Assembly: GCA_951799405.1 (NCBI GenBank)
Contig: OX637363.1
Span: 1,612,001 to 1,676,000, forward strand
Direction: 5' to 3'
DNA length: 64,000 nucleotides
Source of the DNA: Agapetus fuscipes
Lineage: Eukaryota; Arthropoda; Insecta; Trichoptera; Glossosomatidae
Position 1 is the first letter of the stretch. Every line of letters starts with the position of its first letter. The notes under the pieces are model-generated. The model worked only from the letters and a program-made list of their open reading frames with translations, was not told the origin of the DNA and ran no database searches. The translations under genes were made by a program, and so were the position numbers. This document shows, in pieces, positions 42,060 to 52,870 of this stretch.

Positions 42060-42330
42060 CATAAGTATATATAGGTGCAGAGAAAGTGTGAAAGGAAAAA
42101 GGTGTAAGGGACGAGCGAGAAAAGAATGGAGTGATCAGATTGAGGAGATTGTGAAATAATGGGATTTACAAAGTGAGCGTAAAAGAAGAAAATGCATGAA
42201 AAAGGTGATGGATATGAATGAATTGAAAGAGGTATGTAAGAATAGGAAGAAATTGAGGCAGCTCTGCAGAGGCTCTGGCCACCCCTAGCAGAATGGCCAC
42301 AGAGTTACAGTTACAGTTAAAAGGAAGGGG
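42060..42330 (+). pseudogene. RT-1-related 3' fragment
   Basis: Contains the CGAGCGAGAAAAGAATGGAG (RARKEWSDQIEEIV) region and ends in AGAGTTACAGTTACAGTT. It shows the uninterrupted target of the A insertion at 10135. Confidence 0.7.
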
Positions 42331-42386
42331 AGAGTGGAGGAAAATTTTGGATTAAGCCAAGGATTTCTCAGGGTGTTGAGCTGGGC

Positions 42387-42545
42387 TGGAAGTCTCATCA
42401 CCACGGTTATTCTCACCTACCGAATATCGGTAATATTTGTATGAATACTAATCAGCTGTTTACTTACGGCCTTCTTGGATTGCCAGGTCTTCATACAAAT
42501 ATTACCGATATTCGGTAGGTAAGAATTACCGTGGTGGTGAGACTG
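42387..42545. mobile_element. M-type palindromic MITE
   Basis: Best-preserved arms, including TACCGAATATCGGTAATATT and its mirror. The last arm is cut at GGTGGTGAGACTG. Confidence 0.85.
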
Positions 42546-42905
42546 ATGATTTTTTGTAAACACATATGCTGTATCTATTCCTAAATAAATATATTTAATA
42601 AACTACTTTAGATAATAGGATTACTAATTAGACGGTGTTTTATAGCCTGCATTCTGGAATGCCGCAAGTTGGCAATATTGATTTTATGCATGACCTTTGA
42701 CCTGTTTGTAAACATGCTCAAGAAAACAGGGGGAACTGCAGACAATGATAATATTATAGGCAGTGATTCACAATTTCCTTTAATTTTCCCAAAAATCGAC
42801 TTAAAGTACAAATAAATAAAAAAAAGGCTCTTTTATTATCATTCAGTCACTTTTTAATTTACAAAAACGTTTTCTTCTCTTTGAAAACAAAAAATATTGA
42901 GGCAA
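42546..42905. other. Unassigned intronic sequence
   Basis: AT-rich; nothing recognised. Confidence 0.5.
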
Positions 42906-42907
42906 TG

Positions 42908-43650
42908 ACGGTCCGTAGCCCAGCGGTAACATTTCGGACTCGAAAATGGAAGGCTGTGCGTTTGAATCCCGGCGGAGCACAAAAAAATACCATTTTTATT
43001 TTTAATTTGTTTTTCGCTGAGTTGAAAATTCATACACATTTACCAAAAACCGGCCATCAAACGGTCTATCCAGCCTTACAGCAACTGGGTCTTGCTTGAA
43101 AATTGACGCTTTGTAGCGACGAACAAGCTCGTAAAAAGTCAGGTCGATAGCTCATTTGGTAGAATGCTTACATTCCATGCCGAGAGCAAGGGTTTGATCC
43201 CCACCGAGGGTGTCAGAAATGATTTCCCCTTTCGCCGTCTATTTCAAACCGAAACTACATAAATACCGGCAAGGTGTACTCAGCCTTCACAATAAATGAG
43301 TACCAGCCCCCTCGGGAGCTGGGAACCACCACTCAACTGAAGTGGTTGGCGTAAGGCCGGCTCGCTTACATGTACAAATAAACAATGTAATCCTACCCGA
43401 AGATGACCATATAAGTCGAAAACATTTGTAAATTATAATTCAAATAAATCAATATCGTGTGTGAAAATAAAACAATGTTTTAATAAGAAATTAGTTTTTT
43501 GAAAAACAAAATATATCAACATGAATTTTCAGTGTTAATACACAAACCATAAAAAAATATATAAATAAATAAGTTCACTCGCCATATGCGACCCATTCGG
43601 GGATAACGCGGCAAGGAGTTGCACTATATGTGTAGCTTAGTTGCGTTGCG
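42908..43650 (+). mobile_element. Dimeric SINE split by a Penelope-like fragment
   Basis: B from GACGGTCCGTAGCCCAGCGG, C from AGGTCGATAGCTCATTTGG; the insert is 43384-43566; the end is TAGCTTAGTTGCG. Confidence 0.85.
43384..43566 (+). mobile_element. Penelope-like repeat fragment inserted in a dimeric SINE
   Basis: Contains CGAAGATGACCATATAAGTC-GAAAAC, a relative of the hammerhead-like motif at 13777, and the flank ATGAATTTTCAGTGTTAATA. It splits the C module of the SINE at 42908-43650 between TGTACAAATAAA and AAGTTCACTCGCC. Confidence 0.6.
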
Positions 43651-44364
43651 CTTTAAGCGTTTTCTTCTCTTTGAAAAAATAAAGCATTGCACGAGCGTCG
43701 ATGTGCTGTGTGTGCACATTCATGCGACACAGGCAGGTGATGGGTTCGAATCTCCCATAAAATAAACACAGTTTCAAAAAAAAATCATTGGCTTTACTCT
43801 TACACAACTTTTGACTTTACTTTTACTTAAAATAAATTCCTTCGTAGAAAAAATTCTTTTATTTATATCTTGTTATTACGATGAAATCTGACAAATCCCC
43901 AAACATATTTTAAGTATGCAAATACTTGTAAGTATTCGCTACAGATCTTTCTCAAGTACACCTTTCTGTTTTGTATATTCGCAGAATGACAAATGAGAAT
44001 TTGATATGAGAATACTTGGGAAAAGCGTGGGCTCGTATTACCTGCCATCTTTTTTTTACACATTTGTTTCGTCATCTTTTGAAATGAATATTTCATTTCT
44101 CAAGAAGAAATGTATCCTTCTAGAAAATTAACTTCTTTCTGATTACGTTTTTGTGTTGAATATTTATGTGGAGGCAAAATTTCGAAATTTATTGAAATAT
44201 AAACAAATAAAATCATTTTTGAAACGTCAGAATAGATGAAAATGAACATCTTTGAATAGTCTTCTTTTTTTGTTGAAATGAATGGACTTTCAAAGAAGTA
44301 TGGAATTTCAAAGAAGGAAAGAAACAAAATCTTTAAAAAAATATTAGATTGGCGGTGCATTTTG
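43651..44364. other. Unassigned intronic sequence
   Basis: A tRNA-like scrap at 43680-43765 (GATGGGTTCGAATCTCCC) may be another SINE head. The rest is AT-rich and not coding. Confidence 0.35.
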
Positions 44365-45310
44365 GTATACTAGTGCCTACCTTGATGTATGGGAGTGAAG
44401 CCTGGACGGTGAGTGAAAGGGAAATTAGTAAAGTCCATACAGTAGAAATGGACTATCTAAGAAGTATGATTGGAAAAAACCGAGTGATAGGGTGAGAAAT
44501 GACTTTGTAAGAGAAGAATGTGGTGCAAGGAAAAGTGTGAAAGTAAAGATTAAAAGAAGTTTGTTAAGATGGTTTGGACATATGGAGAGAATGAATGATG
44601 AAAGACTGACGAAGAAAGTTTATGTTGCAAGAATAGATGGATGTTGTGGTAGAGGAAGACCGATAAAGGTATACGCAACGCAACTAAGCTACACATATAG
44701 TGTAACTTATTGCCTGCGTTATCCCCGAGGGGGTCGCATGTGGCGCTTCGGGACCTATTTATTTTTACAGGTAAGGGGGCCGGCCTCACACCAACCACTT
44801 TCAGTTGAAGTGGGGGTTTCCCAGCTCCCGGGGGGGCTGGTTCTCATTTCTTGTGAGGGCTGAGTAAACCTTTTGAGATCGAACCCTTGCTCTCGGCATG
44901 GAATGCAAGCATTCCTACCAATTGAGCTATCGACCTTTTTACGAGCTTGATCGTCGTCGCTACAAAGCGCCAATTCTCAAGCAAGACCCAGTTGCTGCAA
45001 GGCTGGATGGACCTTTGGTGATCGGTCATTGGTAAGGGTTTTATGAATTTTTCAACCCGGCGAAGAGCAAATTTGAAAATATAAATGGGATATTTTTTGT
45101 GCTCCGCCGGGAATCGAACCCACAACCTTCCCATTCAGAGTCCGCAGTGTTACCACTGAGCTACGGACCGGTCAAGGTATGCATGGACTAAATTTCCAAA
45201 ATTGCGAATCAATGGAATATGTAGAGTCATACTAAAAGGAGAGCCTGTGTGAAGAAGGTTATGACTCTGGAGGAAATGAAAGAAGTATGTAAGGATAGAA
45301 AGAAGCCTTC
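44365..45310 (+). pseudogene. RT-1-related fragment split by a dimeric SINE
   Basis: 44365-44678 reads ...MRNDFVREECGARKSVKVKI, RRSLLRWFGHMERMNDERLT-like. The SINE occupies 44684-45174 on the minus strand with AAGGTAT on both sides, and the LINE resumes at 45175 (AAGGTATGCATGGACTAAAT). Confidence 0.75.
44684..45174 (-). mobile_element. Dimeric SINE, full length, TSD AAGGTAT
   Basis: About 490 bp inserted in an RT-1 fragment, with AAGGTAT on each side. It defines both ends of the B-C dimer. Confidence 0.88.
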
Positions 45311-45376
45311 ATTTCTGGATAAAATAAAAGAAGTATGTAAGGCCGGAAAAAATGGCGGTTTCTTTCAGTCCTTACA

Positions 45377-45627
45377 TCTATAATCTATAATCTAAGTTGC
45401 AAGGATATATTCATTCAAAGCTCTCAGATGTATGCCCACAAACAAACACGTGTAGTTCGCGCTTTCAAATGCTGATTGTGTACTTACAAATAAAATCCAA
45501 ACCTCAAATGAACATAAGCCCTGTAACTCTTGCCGACATTCCCTGAAACAGGGGTGACATTGGCAAAGTGAACCATTTTTTACAGAATGGGTGGTCAGCC
45601 TCATACCAACCTATAAGTCAAGGAATA
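45377..45627 (-). repeat. A repeat, ATTATAG tail
   Basis: Full length; very close to the copies at 63568 and 48960. Confidence 0.87.
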
Positions 45628-45740
45628 CGAGTAATAAATAACATTTAAGTATAAAAAAAAAAACAAAAAAAACTTAAAAATAAATCTATATACAAAAAAA
45701 GTCAAAAATTTCTTATGAAAAAAACGTAGCAAACTAATAA

Positions 45741-46075
45741 ACCAACATTACAAATCAGCATTGCAGATTAGCCGCCACTTCTTCCTGTCCTTGCATATTT
45801 CCTTCATTTCATCCAGAGTCATAACCTTTTTCATACAAGTTCTCTTTTTATTATGACTCTGAATATCCCATTCACTCGCTATTTCGAAAATTTGGTCCAT
45901 CCATACCTTTCTCGGTCTTCCTCTTCCACGACATCCATCAATTCTTGCAGCATACACTTTCTTCGTCAGTCTTTCCTCATTCATTCTCTCTAAATGTCCA
46001 AACCATCTAAGTATACTTCTTTCATTTCATCCAGAGTCATAACCTTCTTAATACAAGCCTCCTTTTATAGGCTAT
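45741..46075 (-). pseudogene. RT-1-related fragment
   Basis: MNEERLTKKVYAARIDGCRG, GRGRPRKVWMDQIFEIASEW then KKVMTLDEMKEICKDRKKWR. C-terminal RT tail only; 49 bases from the domain C exon at 46124. Confidence 0.8.
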
Positions 46076-46123
46076 GATATAGGCAGGCCAAGAACATGAC
46101 ACCAGCAAGAATTATAAACTGAC

Positions 46124-46287
46124 CTTGAACTCAGCCTGCTCCACCCTGATGTCCCAGTCATGATGAAGACGCTTTCCTCGGAAGTATTTGGACCAGTCGG
46201 TGTGCTGGTCATCCACCACCAGCAAGGTCACGCAGCGATCTTTATTGAAGGCTGGACGAACTCCAGCAGCCACGGAAGTGACGCTTC
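46124..46287 (-). CDS. Syn: Synapsin, start of domain C
   Basis: Acceptor ATTATCTGCAG, donor AAG|GTCAGT; phase 1 in, phase 0 out. Translation begins [19 protein letters not shown], then [19 protein letters not shown] and [12 protein letters not shown]. These are the first beta strand and the DWxKYFxGK and IRVEQAEF motifs of the synapsin domain C N-terminal subdomain (an ATP-grasp relative that binds ATP and dimerises). No frameshift or odd residue was seen. Confidence 0.96.
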
Positions 46288-46839
46288 CTGCAGATAATAA
46301 AACATCTTAAAAAAGTGAAAGTCGCTGATGCTCGGCGTGTACATAAGCGTTCCCCCCAGTCTCTAATATCAGTCTGCCGTGGACTTCCGATCGGGTCGGA
46401 TCGCTCTGCTTCTATAGTTGCGTGATTGTTTAAGTAAATTTTATTTACCTTTTCTATTGTTTTTCGTTAATTTCACGGCTGTAATTATGTTTGGTTTCTG
46501 TGGATGATTCGTTGCTACCTTGTTAACTTAATAGCCATTTTCAAGCTCATTTCTTTTCAAAAAGCGCAAAAAAAAAATGCTCATTTCACAGATTTTTTAT
46601 ATACCTTGGCATTGTAATATGTTTTCAAAAAACATGTATAATGGTAGTCAAGAATCAGTCTACCTCAATATCTAAATGATAAGGGTTTATTTTGTAATTT
46701 ATTTCAATAATTATTTCATTTTACAAAAGGGCAATGAAGTTTTTTTTAGTACATTCAGTTAAAGATCTAATTATTGTCTTTTAAGAAAAAAAAATCGATG
46801 TACAATATAAAATACCGAAATACGTAGAAGATCGGGAGT
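46288..46839. other. Synapsin intron, unassigned
   Basis: AT-rich; nothing recognised before the RTE fragment. Confidence 0.5.
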
Positions 46840-47098
46840 TACTGACATAAAAGAGTGGCAACGCAGAAGTGGTCATGGGCAGGACATGTTGCCAGATTGA
46901 GCAAGCAAAGATGGACAAAAAGAGTGGTGGAATGAAGACCTCGTGAAGACAAAAGAACTAGAGGAAGGCCTCTTACACGATGGTCAGATGATATTAAAAG
47001 AGTTGCTGGTGACTGGATGCAGAGAGCCCAGGACAGAGACGCCTGGAGAGATATGGGGGAGGCCTATGTCCAGCAGTGGACAAGAAGTGGCTGATTAA
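46840..47098 (+). pseudogene. RTE-like 3' fragment
   Basis: Frame with one stop: QKWSWAGHVARLSKQRWTKR, then RTRGRPLTRWSDDI and WMQRAQDRDAWRDMGEAYVQ. Same C-terminal region as the copy at 21813. Broken by TGA near 46935. Confidence 0.7.
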
Positions 47099-47142
47099 GT
47101 CAGTAAAGTAAGAAAAAAAAGTGAGGTGACAAACACAAAAGC

Positions 47143-47876
47143 TTAGGGCCTGTTGCACCAACCTCCAATCAATATTAGATTGACACATTAAATTTGATTG
47201 CTTAATTCTGGTAAGGACCTAGGTTAAATATTTCTCGGAAGTGGGTAATAATATTGTTACGATTTTAGGGTTCAAAAGTCTTTCAATTAATAACACTTCT
47301 GTGTTTTTTTATAATTTTTTTTTTATAATTTCTTATAAAAATGAATTTTCACTGTGTGAATACACAAACTTTAAAAAGTCTAATAACACTGGTCTTCTTT
47401 CAAAGTTATTTATTTTACACTTTTAAAATTTATTTTCACAAAGATAGTCTCGATTATTCCATTACACTTGGTTTCTGTTCACTGGTCAAGTTGGTTCAAT
47501 GTATTTGTAAAGCTCGCAGGATACTGGCTCTGCAAGCGACTTGCACCCTTTTTATACTCTTCAAAACAGTACTATCTAGAACTATATTCGCTAGACAGTT
47601 CCAGATTCAAGTAGGTACGTAGTAATCATTATTTCTAGATGCTTCAAGTACTTTATTCAATTATTCCTACCCACACATACTTATGAGGATTCTTATTGCA
47701 TAGTTATAGCTAATACCTATACTTATTCTAATATTTACATAACAATATGATGGAATTTGAACAGGAAATATGATGTACACTTACGTAAATGCAACCAACT
47801 TTTTTATTTGATGGGAGAAATCACGCTTAATTTTGGTTTTGTCTGATTGGAATTTGGTGCAATAGACCCTTACAAT
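47143..47876. mobile_element. E-type MITE split by a solo LTR, TSD TTA
   Basis: Left half from GGGCCTGTTGCACCAACCTC to 47254, right half 47749 to AATTTGGTGCAATAGACCC. TTA occurs at both outer ends. The solo LTR occupies 47255-47744. Confidence 0.85.
47255..47744 (-). mobile_element. Solo LTR of the same family, TSD ATAT
   Basis: Reverse copy, TGTTACGATTTTAGGGTTCA to TTTACATAACA, flanked by ATAT on both sides. It interrupts an E-type MITE in the synapsin intron. Longer than the copy at 8465 because of internal indels and an inserted AT-rich piece near 47290-47370. Confidence 0.85.
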
Positions 47877-47923
47877 CGTGGGATGAAATTGATGATATTT
47901 TATAAATAGTTTTTTTTTCTCAC

Positions 47924-48127
47924 CTAGCAGATTGGCTCCCTGGTCTCTAGCTGCTCCAGTGAGAGATTGAACTCTCTGCAGCAGGCTCTCCCTTGACTTG
48001 GCTGGACTGCTCGGAGCTGACGTTCCTCTGGGAGGACCTCGCAGATTCAAGGACAGGTCTCCCCCAGGTGGGGGATTTCCTGATGGTGGGGGACCGGAGG
48101 GCGCCACGTTAGATGGTGGAGGAGGAC
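47924..48127 (-). CDS. Syn: Synapsin, Pro-rich linker and SRESLLQRVQS exon
   Basis: Acceptor TTTCCCCAG and donor GTGAGA; phase 1 in, phase 1 out. The exon codes for a Pro/Gly-rich stretch (GPPPPSNVAPSGPPPSG...) followed by SAPSSPAKSRESLLQRVQS and LTGAARDQGANLL. That block is strongly conserved among insect synapsins and leads into domain C. A longer open frame runs past both splice sites into intron sequence, but only this 204-nt part has synapsin character. It lies 179 bases from the right-hand end of the solo LTR and interrupted E-type MITE in the next intron. Confidence 0.93.
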
Positions 48128-48165
48128 CTGGGGAAACAGAAAACAATTAACAAATCAACGATTGA

Positions 48166-48535
48166 AAATGAAAATGGCGGTACACAATTGATATATAGAA
48201 GCAAGTCGTGGACGGTGAATGAAAGATAAGTAAATAAGGTATGCACCGTAGAAATGGCTCATTTGAGAAGTATGACAGGAAAAATACTGAAAGATAGAGT
48301 GAGAAACGAATGGGTTCTGAATGAATGCGCAGTTAAAGAAAGCATGAAAGTGAAAGATCAAATAAGTGTTACGAATGAATGGAATAACAAGGTGAAAACA
48401 AGAAAAGAGCGTGCATGAAATTAGATGAGATAAAATAAGTATGCAAGGACAGAGTCAAGTTGAGGCACTTATGTGGAGGTACCGGCCACCCCTAGAAGAA
48501 TGGCAGCAGGTTACAAGACAAGAAAAGACTGTTAA
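48166..48535 (+). pseudogene. RT-1 fragment with internal deletions
   Basis: ATGAAAATGGCGGTACACAA start, SKSWTVNE-like and RMTGKILKDRVRNEWVLNEC-like reading, then a deletion to the GGTACCGGCCACCCCTAGA end and ACAAGACAAG tail. Directly upstream, in genome order, of synapsin exon 3. Confidence 0.7.
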
Positions 48536-48537
48536 AA

Positions 48538-48647
48538 AGACGGCGGGGTTCAAACCCCGCCTACGCCGTGTCCTATCGAAGATAAATTTGAGCCTAGTTC
48601 AACAGATGTCCTTGGGTAATTATTAACTAATAAATCATTAGATGTAT
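48538..48647 (+). mobile_element. L SINE, 5' truncated
   Basis: GGGGTTCAAACCCCGCCTAC, TAGTTCAACAGATGTCCTTG GGTAATTATT. Confidence 0.7.
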
Positions 48648-48648
48648 G

Positions 48649-49322
48649 TATCGACGGTTAAATAACATTACGAACATAGCGAAGTTTTGGTCAAAATTGT
48701 GTTAGAAATGTTATTTTTAATGCGCTATCCCATATCCCTATCCCATAGCTCTTTGATGATTTTTTGTTGTTTATGCCCAAGCAAACAACTGCGCTTTCGA
48801 AGTATGGTTTTGGTGCAACCGACAAGATATTGTTTTTTCAAATCCTAAAGGCGCTTGTGACATACACAAATCGAAAAACATCGTAAAACCACATTAATAG
48901 GAATGCCAATAATACCTTATTTTTGTTTAATTTTAGATCTGTTTTGATTTTAAAGATGTGATTCCTTGACTTATAAGTTGGTATGAGGCTGACCACCCAT
49001 ACTGTAAAAAATGGTTCACTTTGCCAATGTCACCCCTGTTTCAGGGAAGGTCGGCAAAAGTTGTGGGGCTTATGTTCATTTGAGGTTTGGATTTTATTTG
49101 TAAGTACGCATTCAGCATTTGTAAGCGCGAACTACACGTGTTGGTTTGTGGGCATACATCTGAGAGCTTTAAATGAATATACCCTTGCAACTAGATTATT
49201 ATTATTATTATAAAAAATAAAAAAGTCATGCAATTTTTCTGCAATCTCAAACTTTAAACTGTTCTCCTGAACAATTAAGTTTTTTTCGCTTATACCCTAT
49301 TCCTTTTAACCGTTGACATATA
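48649..49322. mobile_element. K element carrying an A repeat
   Basis: ATCGACGGTTAA at the left, CCTTTTAACCGTTGACAT at the right; A repeat at 48960-49200 inside. It shares AACCACATTAATAGGAATGC with the copy at 56137. Confidence 0.75.
48960..49200 (+). repeat. A repeat inside a K element
   Basis: Full length; tail reduced to CTAGATTATTATTATTATT. Confidence 0.85.
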
Positions 49323-49443
49323 TATTTAATTTTAGTTTTTCAAGGATATTATACATGTTAGTAAGTTTTCGGGTAATCCGTTGCCTATTATAATTTTTTG
49401 AGCCGACGTTTCGGATTGGTTACACGATACATCTGGCACTCAC

Positions 49444-49568
49444 CTGATGACTGTGTCAGAGACGCCTGCCTCTGTGTTGGCTGGCTGGTGGTGGTCGGAG
49501 GCTTCTGCCCCACGTAGGGGTCCACCTCTCCCTCCTCGCATTCTGAAGACAGATCCCCAGAGCTGAAT
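49444..49568 (-). CDS. Syn: Synapsin, RFSSGDLSS exon
   Basis: Acceptor TTGCAG before 49568 and donor GTGAGT after 49444. The first base completes the Arg codon (AG|A), then 41 codons start FSSGDLSSECEEGEVDPYVG and end SLTQSS, leaving one base (G). FSSGDLSSE is the signature of insect synapsins just after the domain A kinase site. The rest is a Thr/Ser/Gln/Pro-rich linker with no fold expected. The intron between this exon and the previous one is 8.4 kb and full of repeats. Confidence 0.93.
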
Positions 49569-49697
49569 CTGCAACCAACACCTCAATAAGCGCAAGGCAT
49601 GATAAACTTAAAACGACGGACGTTCCGAAACATTATATTGTATTGTATTTGTAATTAGTATTTGTTTTGATGTTTATACATCTTGTACAAAAATGTG

Positions 49698-50571
49698 ACC
49701 GGTCCGTAGTTCTCAGTGGTAACACTTCGGACTCTGAATGGGAAGGTTGTGGGTTTGATTCCAAGGTGGACCACAAAAAATATTCCATTTATATTTTCAA
49801 ATTTGCTCTAGGTTGAAAAATTCATAAAACCTTTACCAATGACCGGTCACCAAAGGTCCATACAGCAACTGGGTCTTGCTTGAGAATTGGCGCTTTGTAG
49901 CGACGACGATCAAGCTCGTAAAAAGGTCGATAGCTTAATTGGTAGAATGCTTGCATTCCATGCCGAGAGCAATGGTTCGATCTCAAAGGTTTACTTAGCC
50001 TTCACAAGAAATGAGAACCAGCCCCTTACCTGTAAAAATAAATAGGTCCCGAAGCGCCACATGCGACCCCATCGGGTCAACTAAGCTACACATACAGTGT
50101 AACTTCTTGCCTGCGTTTTCCCCGAAGCGGGCCCCATGTGGCGATTCGGGACCTATTTATTTTTACGGGTAAGGGGGTCGGCCTCACACCCACCACTTTC
50201 AGTTGAAGTGGGGGTTTTCCAGATCCCGGGAGGGGCTGGTTCTCATTTCTTGTGAAGGCTGAGTAAACCTTGAGATCGAACCCTTGCTCTCGACATAGAA
50301 TGCAAGCATTCTACCAATTGAGCTATCGACCTTTTTTACGAGCTTGGTCGTCGTCGCACCAAGGCGTCAATTCTGAAGCAAGACCCAGTTGCTGTTAGGC
50401 TGGATGGACCTTTTGATGACCGGTCTTTGGTAAAGGTTTATGAATTTTTCAACCCAGCGAAGAGGAAATTTGAAAATACAAACGGTATATTTTGTGTGCC
50501 CCGCCGGGATTCGAACCCACAACCTTCCATTCAGAGTCCGAAGTGTTACCACTGAACTACGGACCGCTCTA
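49698..50571. mobile_element. Two dimeric SINEs, tail to tail
   Basis: Plus copy 49698-50078, minus copy 50079-50571. The plus copy ends at CGACCCCATCGGG, where the minus copy begins TCAACTAAGCTACA. Together they form an inverted repeat with arms of almost 400 bases inside the synapsin intron. Confidence 0.85.
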
Positions 50572-50621
50572 CTTTTTCACAATACTTCAAGTATTGTGAA
50601 AAAACTCGTACTTCGGGTACA

Positions 50622-50857
50622 GTACCCTTAGTACGAGTTGCAAAACTTGAGAAAAGCTACGGAAAATATTAAAGAGTGATTTCTTCCAAAATCTGCCATA
50701 TTTGTTTCTTACACTTTGTGGTCTTAGCAAAAGAGTTACAGTGATGAAGAAAATCAAGTTCAAACAAACAAAAACGGCAGATTTTGGGGAAAATCACTCA
50801 TTAATAATTGCCGTCAACTTTACTTTTCTCAAGTTTTGCAACTCGTACTAAGGGTAC
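50622..50857. mobile_element. TIR element in the synapsin intron
   Basis: 35-bp terminal repeats GTACCCTTAGTACGAGTTGC and mirror; ends ...AACTCGTACTAAGGGTAC. A separate small hairpin, TTCACAATACTTCAAGTATT GTGAA, lies just left of it. Confidence 0.85.
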
Positions 50858-51084
50858 AGGCAACATCATATTAAACAGGCTGACAACAAAAAACAAGATC
50901 TTTCCTTCTTTACAAGGATTATAAATTCAACAGCACCTTCGCGGTGATGAATGTTGAATAAGTCAACTTTCATGAAAGTTGTGTATCATTTGATGAACGC
51001 TTAACAAAGTTCATGAAAGTTTGTGTAAACTGCGAGACTTTCAGCCAACATTAATCTTGCATGAAACAAGTGCCTCTAGTATAA

Positions 51085-51590
51085 AACCATTGACTTATGA
51101 TATCTGTAGACTAGAAATTATTTTAACGAAAATAGACATTATATCTGTTTCAACTTACTTACGAAAATGGTCATTAGTAAGAAAAAGAACTTCACAGTTG
51201 CATTTCCATGTGTACAAAAAAACTCGGGCGAATTTAAAATGTTCCTAGAAAGTTGGTACTATTGCAAATCATACCTAATGGCTGCCGTACCAGCCAGAAC
51301 ATAGCGATATTTTCTTTATTTATTTTTATTTATTTAAATCAATTAACGGCTTTCGCCTCTGCTGCTGAACAAGAAAGACATTGAAGACCAACTGTGAAGT
51401 AAATGTAAAGTGCTAAACCATAAATGTGAAGTGTTAAACAGAAATATAAATTGTTAAATAAATCCAAGTGTAAAATAAATATCCATGAAAGAAGACCAGT
51501 TTTTTAATTTAAAGACTTTTTTTTTGAACCCTAAAACACAACAGTATCAATGAAGTGATTTAGTCTTTGCTCCTCTGTGTTATTACTCAG
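51085..51590 (-). repeat. F repeat split by an LTR-like piece
   Basis: Reverse copy from CCATTGACTTATGATATCTG to TTTGCTCCTCTGTGTTATTA. The insert is 51300-51548. Confidence 0.7.
51300..51548 (+). mobile_element. LTR-like fragment inside an F repeat
   Basis: The end GAAGACCAGTTTTTTAAT then TGAACCCTAAAACACAACA resembles the 3' end of the two solo LTRs but diverges. It splits an F repeat read on the minus strand (51085-51590). The 5' boundary is uncertain. Confidence 0.5.
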
Positions 51591-51915
51591 TGTATAAAAC
51601 ATCATGTAAACTCTAGATTACGTTAATAAAAAAAAAGGTAAACTAAATTACTCGCTAGGAGTGCCGTCGCATATTTCATGCATTTTTGGTTTACGCGATC
51701 GAGGTGAGATTTACTTAATCTTTTTTACTCGGAGCAAGTTGTAGGAAACTTCCCGAGACGGAACAAGAAAGAAACTTGTGATAATGAAAACAAAAATAAA
51801 TGACGCCGTGCGACTTTTTTTTACTTTTGATGGTATTTAGTACGAGCAATTTGGGAGGTAGAATAGTATTTCTGTAAAAAAGTCAATATCAGTGTAATAA
51901 GAAAGAAAAATAAAT

Positions 51916-52822
51916 GTTACAATTCACTTGAGTTTTATTTTTTAAAAAACACAACCAGTTTCGGGAGAAGCAGTACCTCCCATCTTCAGGTGTAAATATC
52001 AACTAACATAAAATACAAAATTACCAAATTAAGCAAGGATTTAATTTGTAGTACTGGTGGGGGTAAGTGGGGGGCGGGGTTTAATTGGAAACAAAGAAAG
52101 TAATGGCGAAGTGTTAGGAAAGAGGATATTATTTAAGAGGTTATTTTCAGAATTAATATTTTGGATTTCTAGATTTTCAAAATTGTTCATAATTTTACCT
52201 TTGTAGGGGATGGGATGAAGGAGTTTTAATGTGTGAGTGTGAAAGGAATGGTTTGATTCAATGATGTGGTTGGCGAACTCAGAGTGACTGTTGCTCGTTA
52301 GGCAACGGCGGTGTTCTTGTATTCTAATTTTTAGATTTCTTGCGGTTTGTCCAATATATTTGAGTTCGCAATCACCACAGGAAATCTCATATATGCCACT
52401 TTTCATCATCCAGTCAATTTTATCTTTTGAGTTAAAGAGGATGTTTTTTAAATTATTGTTTGTGTAGAACGCGGGTTTAATGTAACTGGGCAGTAATTTA
52501 GAAATTTTGATAGATAATGGACCTGTGTAGAGAATTTTTTTCCAATACGTTTTATCTGTGGTATTATTATCAAGTGCAGAGTAAATATACTTTTTAACAA
52601 GAATTTGATATTTTTTATTATTTAGCAGTTTATCTATCAATTTGTGTTCATATCCATTATTACAAGCTATTTGTTTAATGGTTGACAATTCTTGAGAGTA
52701 ATCATTATTATTAAGTGGGATTTTTACGAGTCTATTTAGCATACTGTGAAAACTAGCTAATTTATGTTAGTTGATATTTACACCTGAAGATGGGAGGTAC
52801 TGCTTCTCCCGAAACTGGTTGT

Positions 52823-52853
<31 letters not shown>

Positions 52854-52870
52854 CTCAAGTGAATTGTAAC
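51916..52870 (-). mobile_element. Penelope-like retroelement with inverted terminal repeats
   Basis: Arms at 51916-52013 and 52761-52870 are inverted copies. Both include GGAGGTACTGCTTCTCCCGA and end in GTTAC or GTAAC. The right arm has a poly(A) run of about 33. PLEs commonly carry such terminal repeats (pLTRs). The arms contain a CTGAAGA-hairpin-GAAAC motif (see findings). Confidence 0.85.
52041..52742 (-). pseudogene. Penelope-like element: GIY-YIG endonuclease domain
   Basis: A 233-residue open frame forming the C-terminal part of a Penelope-like (PLE) polyprotein. Residues 1-110 fit the region just after the reverse transcriptase palm. From residue 115, SGIYEISCGDCELKYIGQTA then RNLKIRIQEHRR is a textbook GIY-YIG nuclease, with the PLE-specific CxxC (C122, C125) and later His residues (NHIIESNH). 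A probable metal-binding Glu lies in NFENLEIQ. The RT catalytic core is absent, so the copy is 5' truncated. It is flanked by inverted PLE terminal repeats. It lies in the large synapsin intron; no role in the host gene is implied. Confidence 0.9.

Noticed and set aside
47781..48146. 121-codon minus frame as a complete protein
   Set aside because: Only 47924-48127 is synapsin exon; the rest lies beyond the acceptor and donor.
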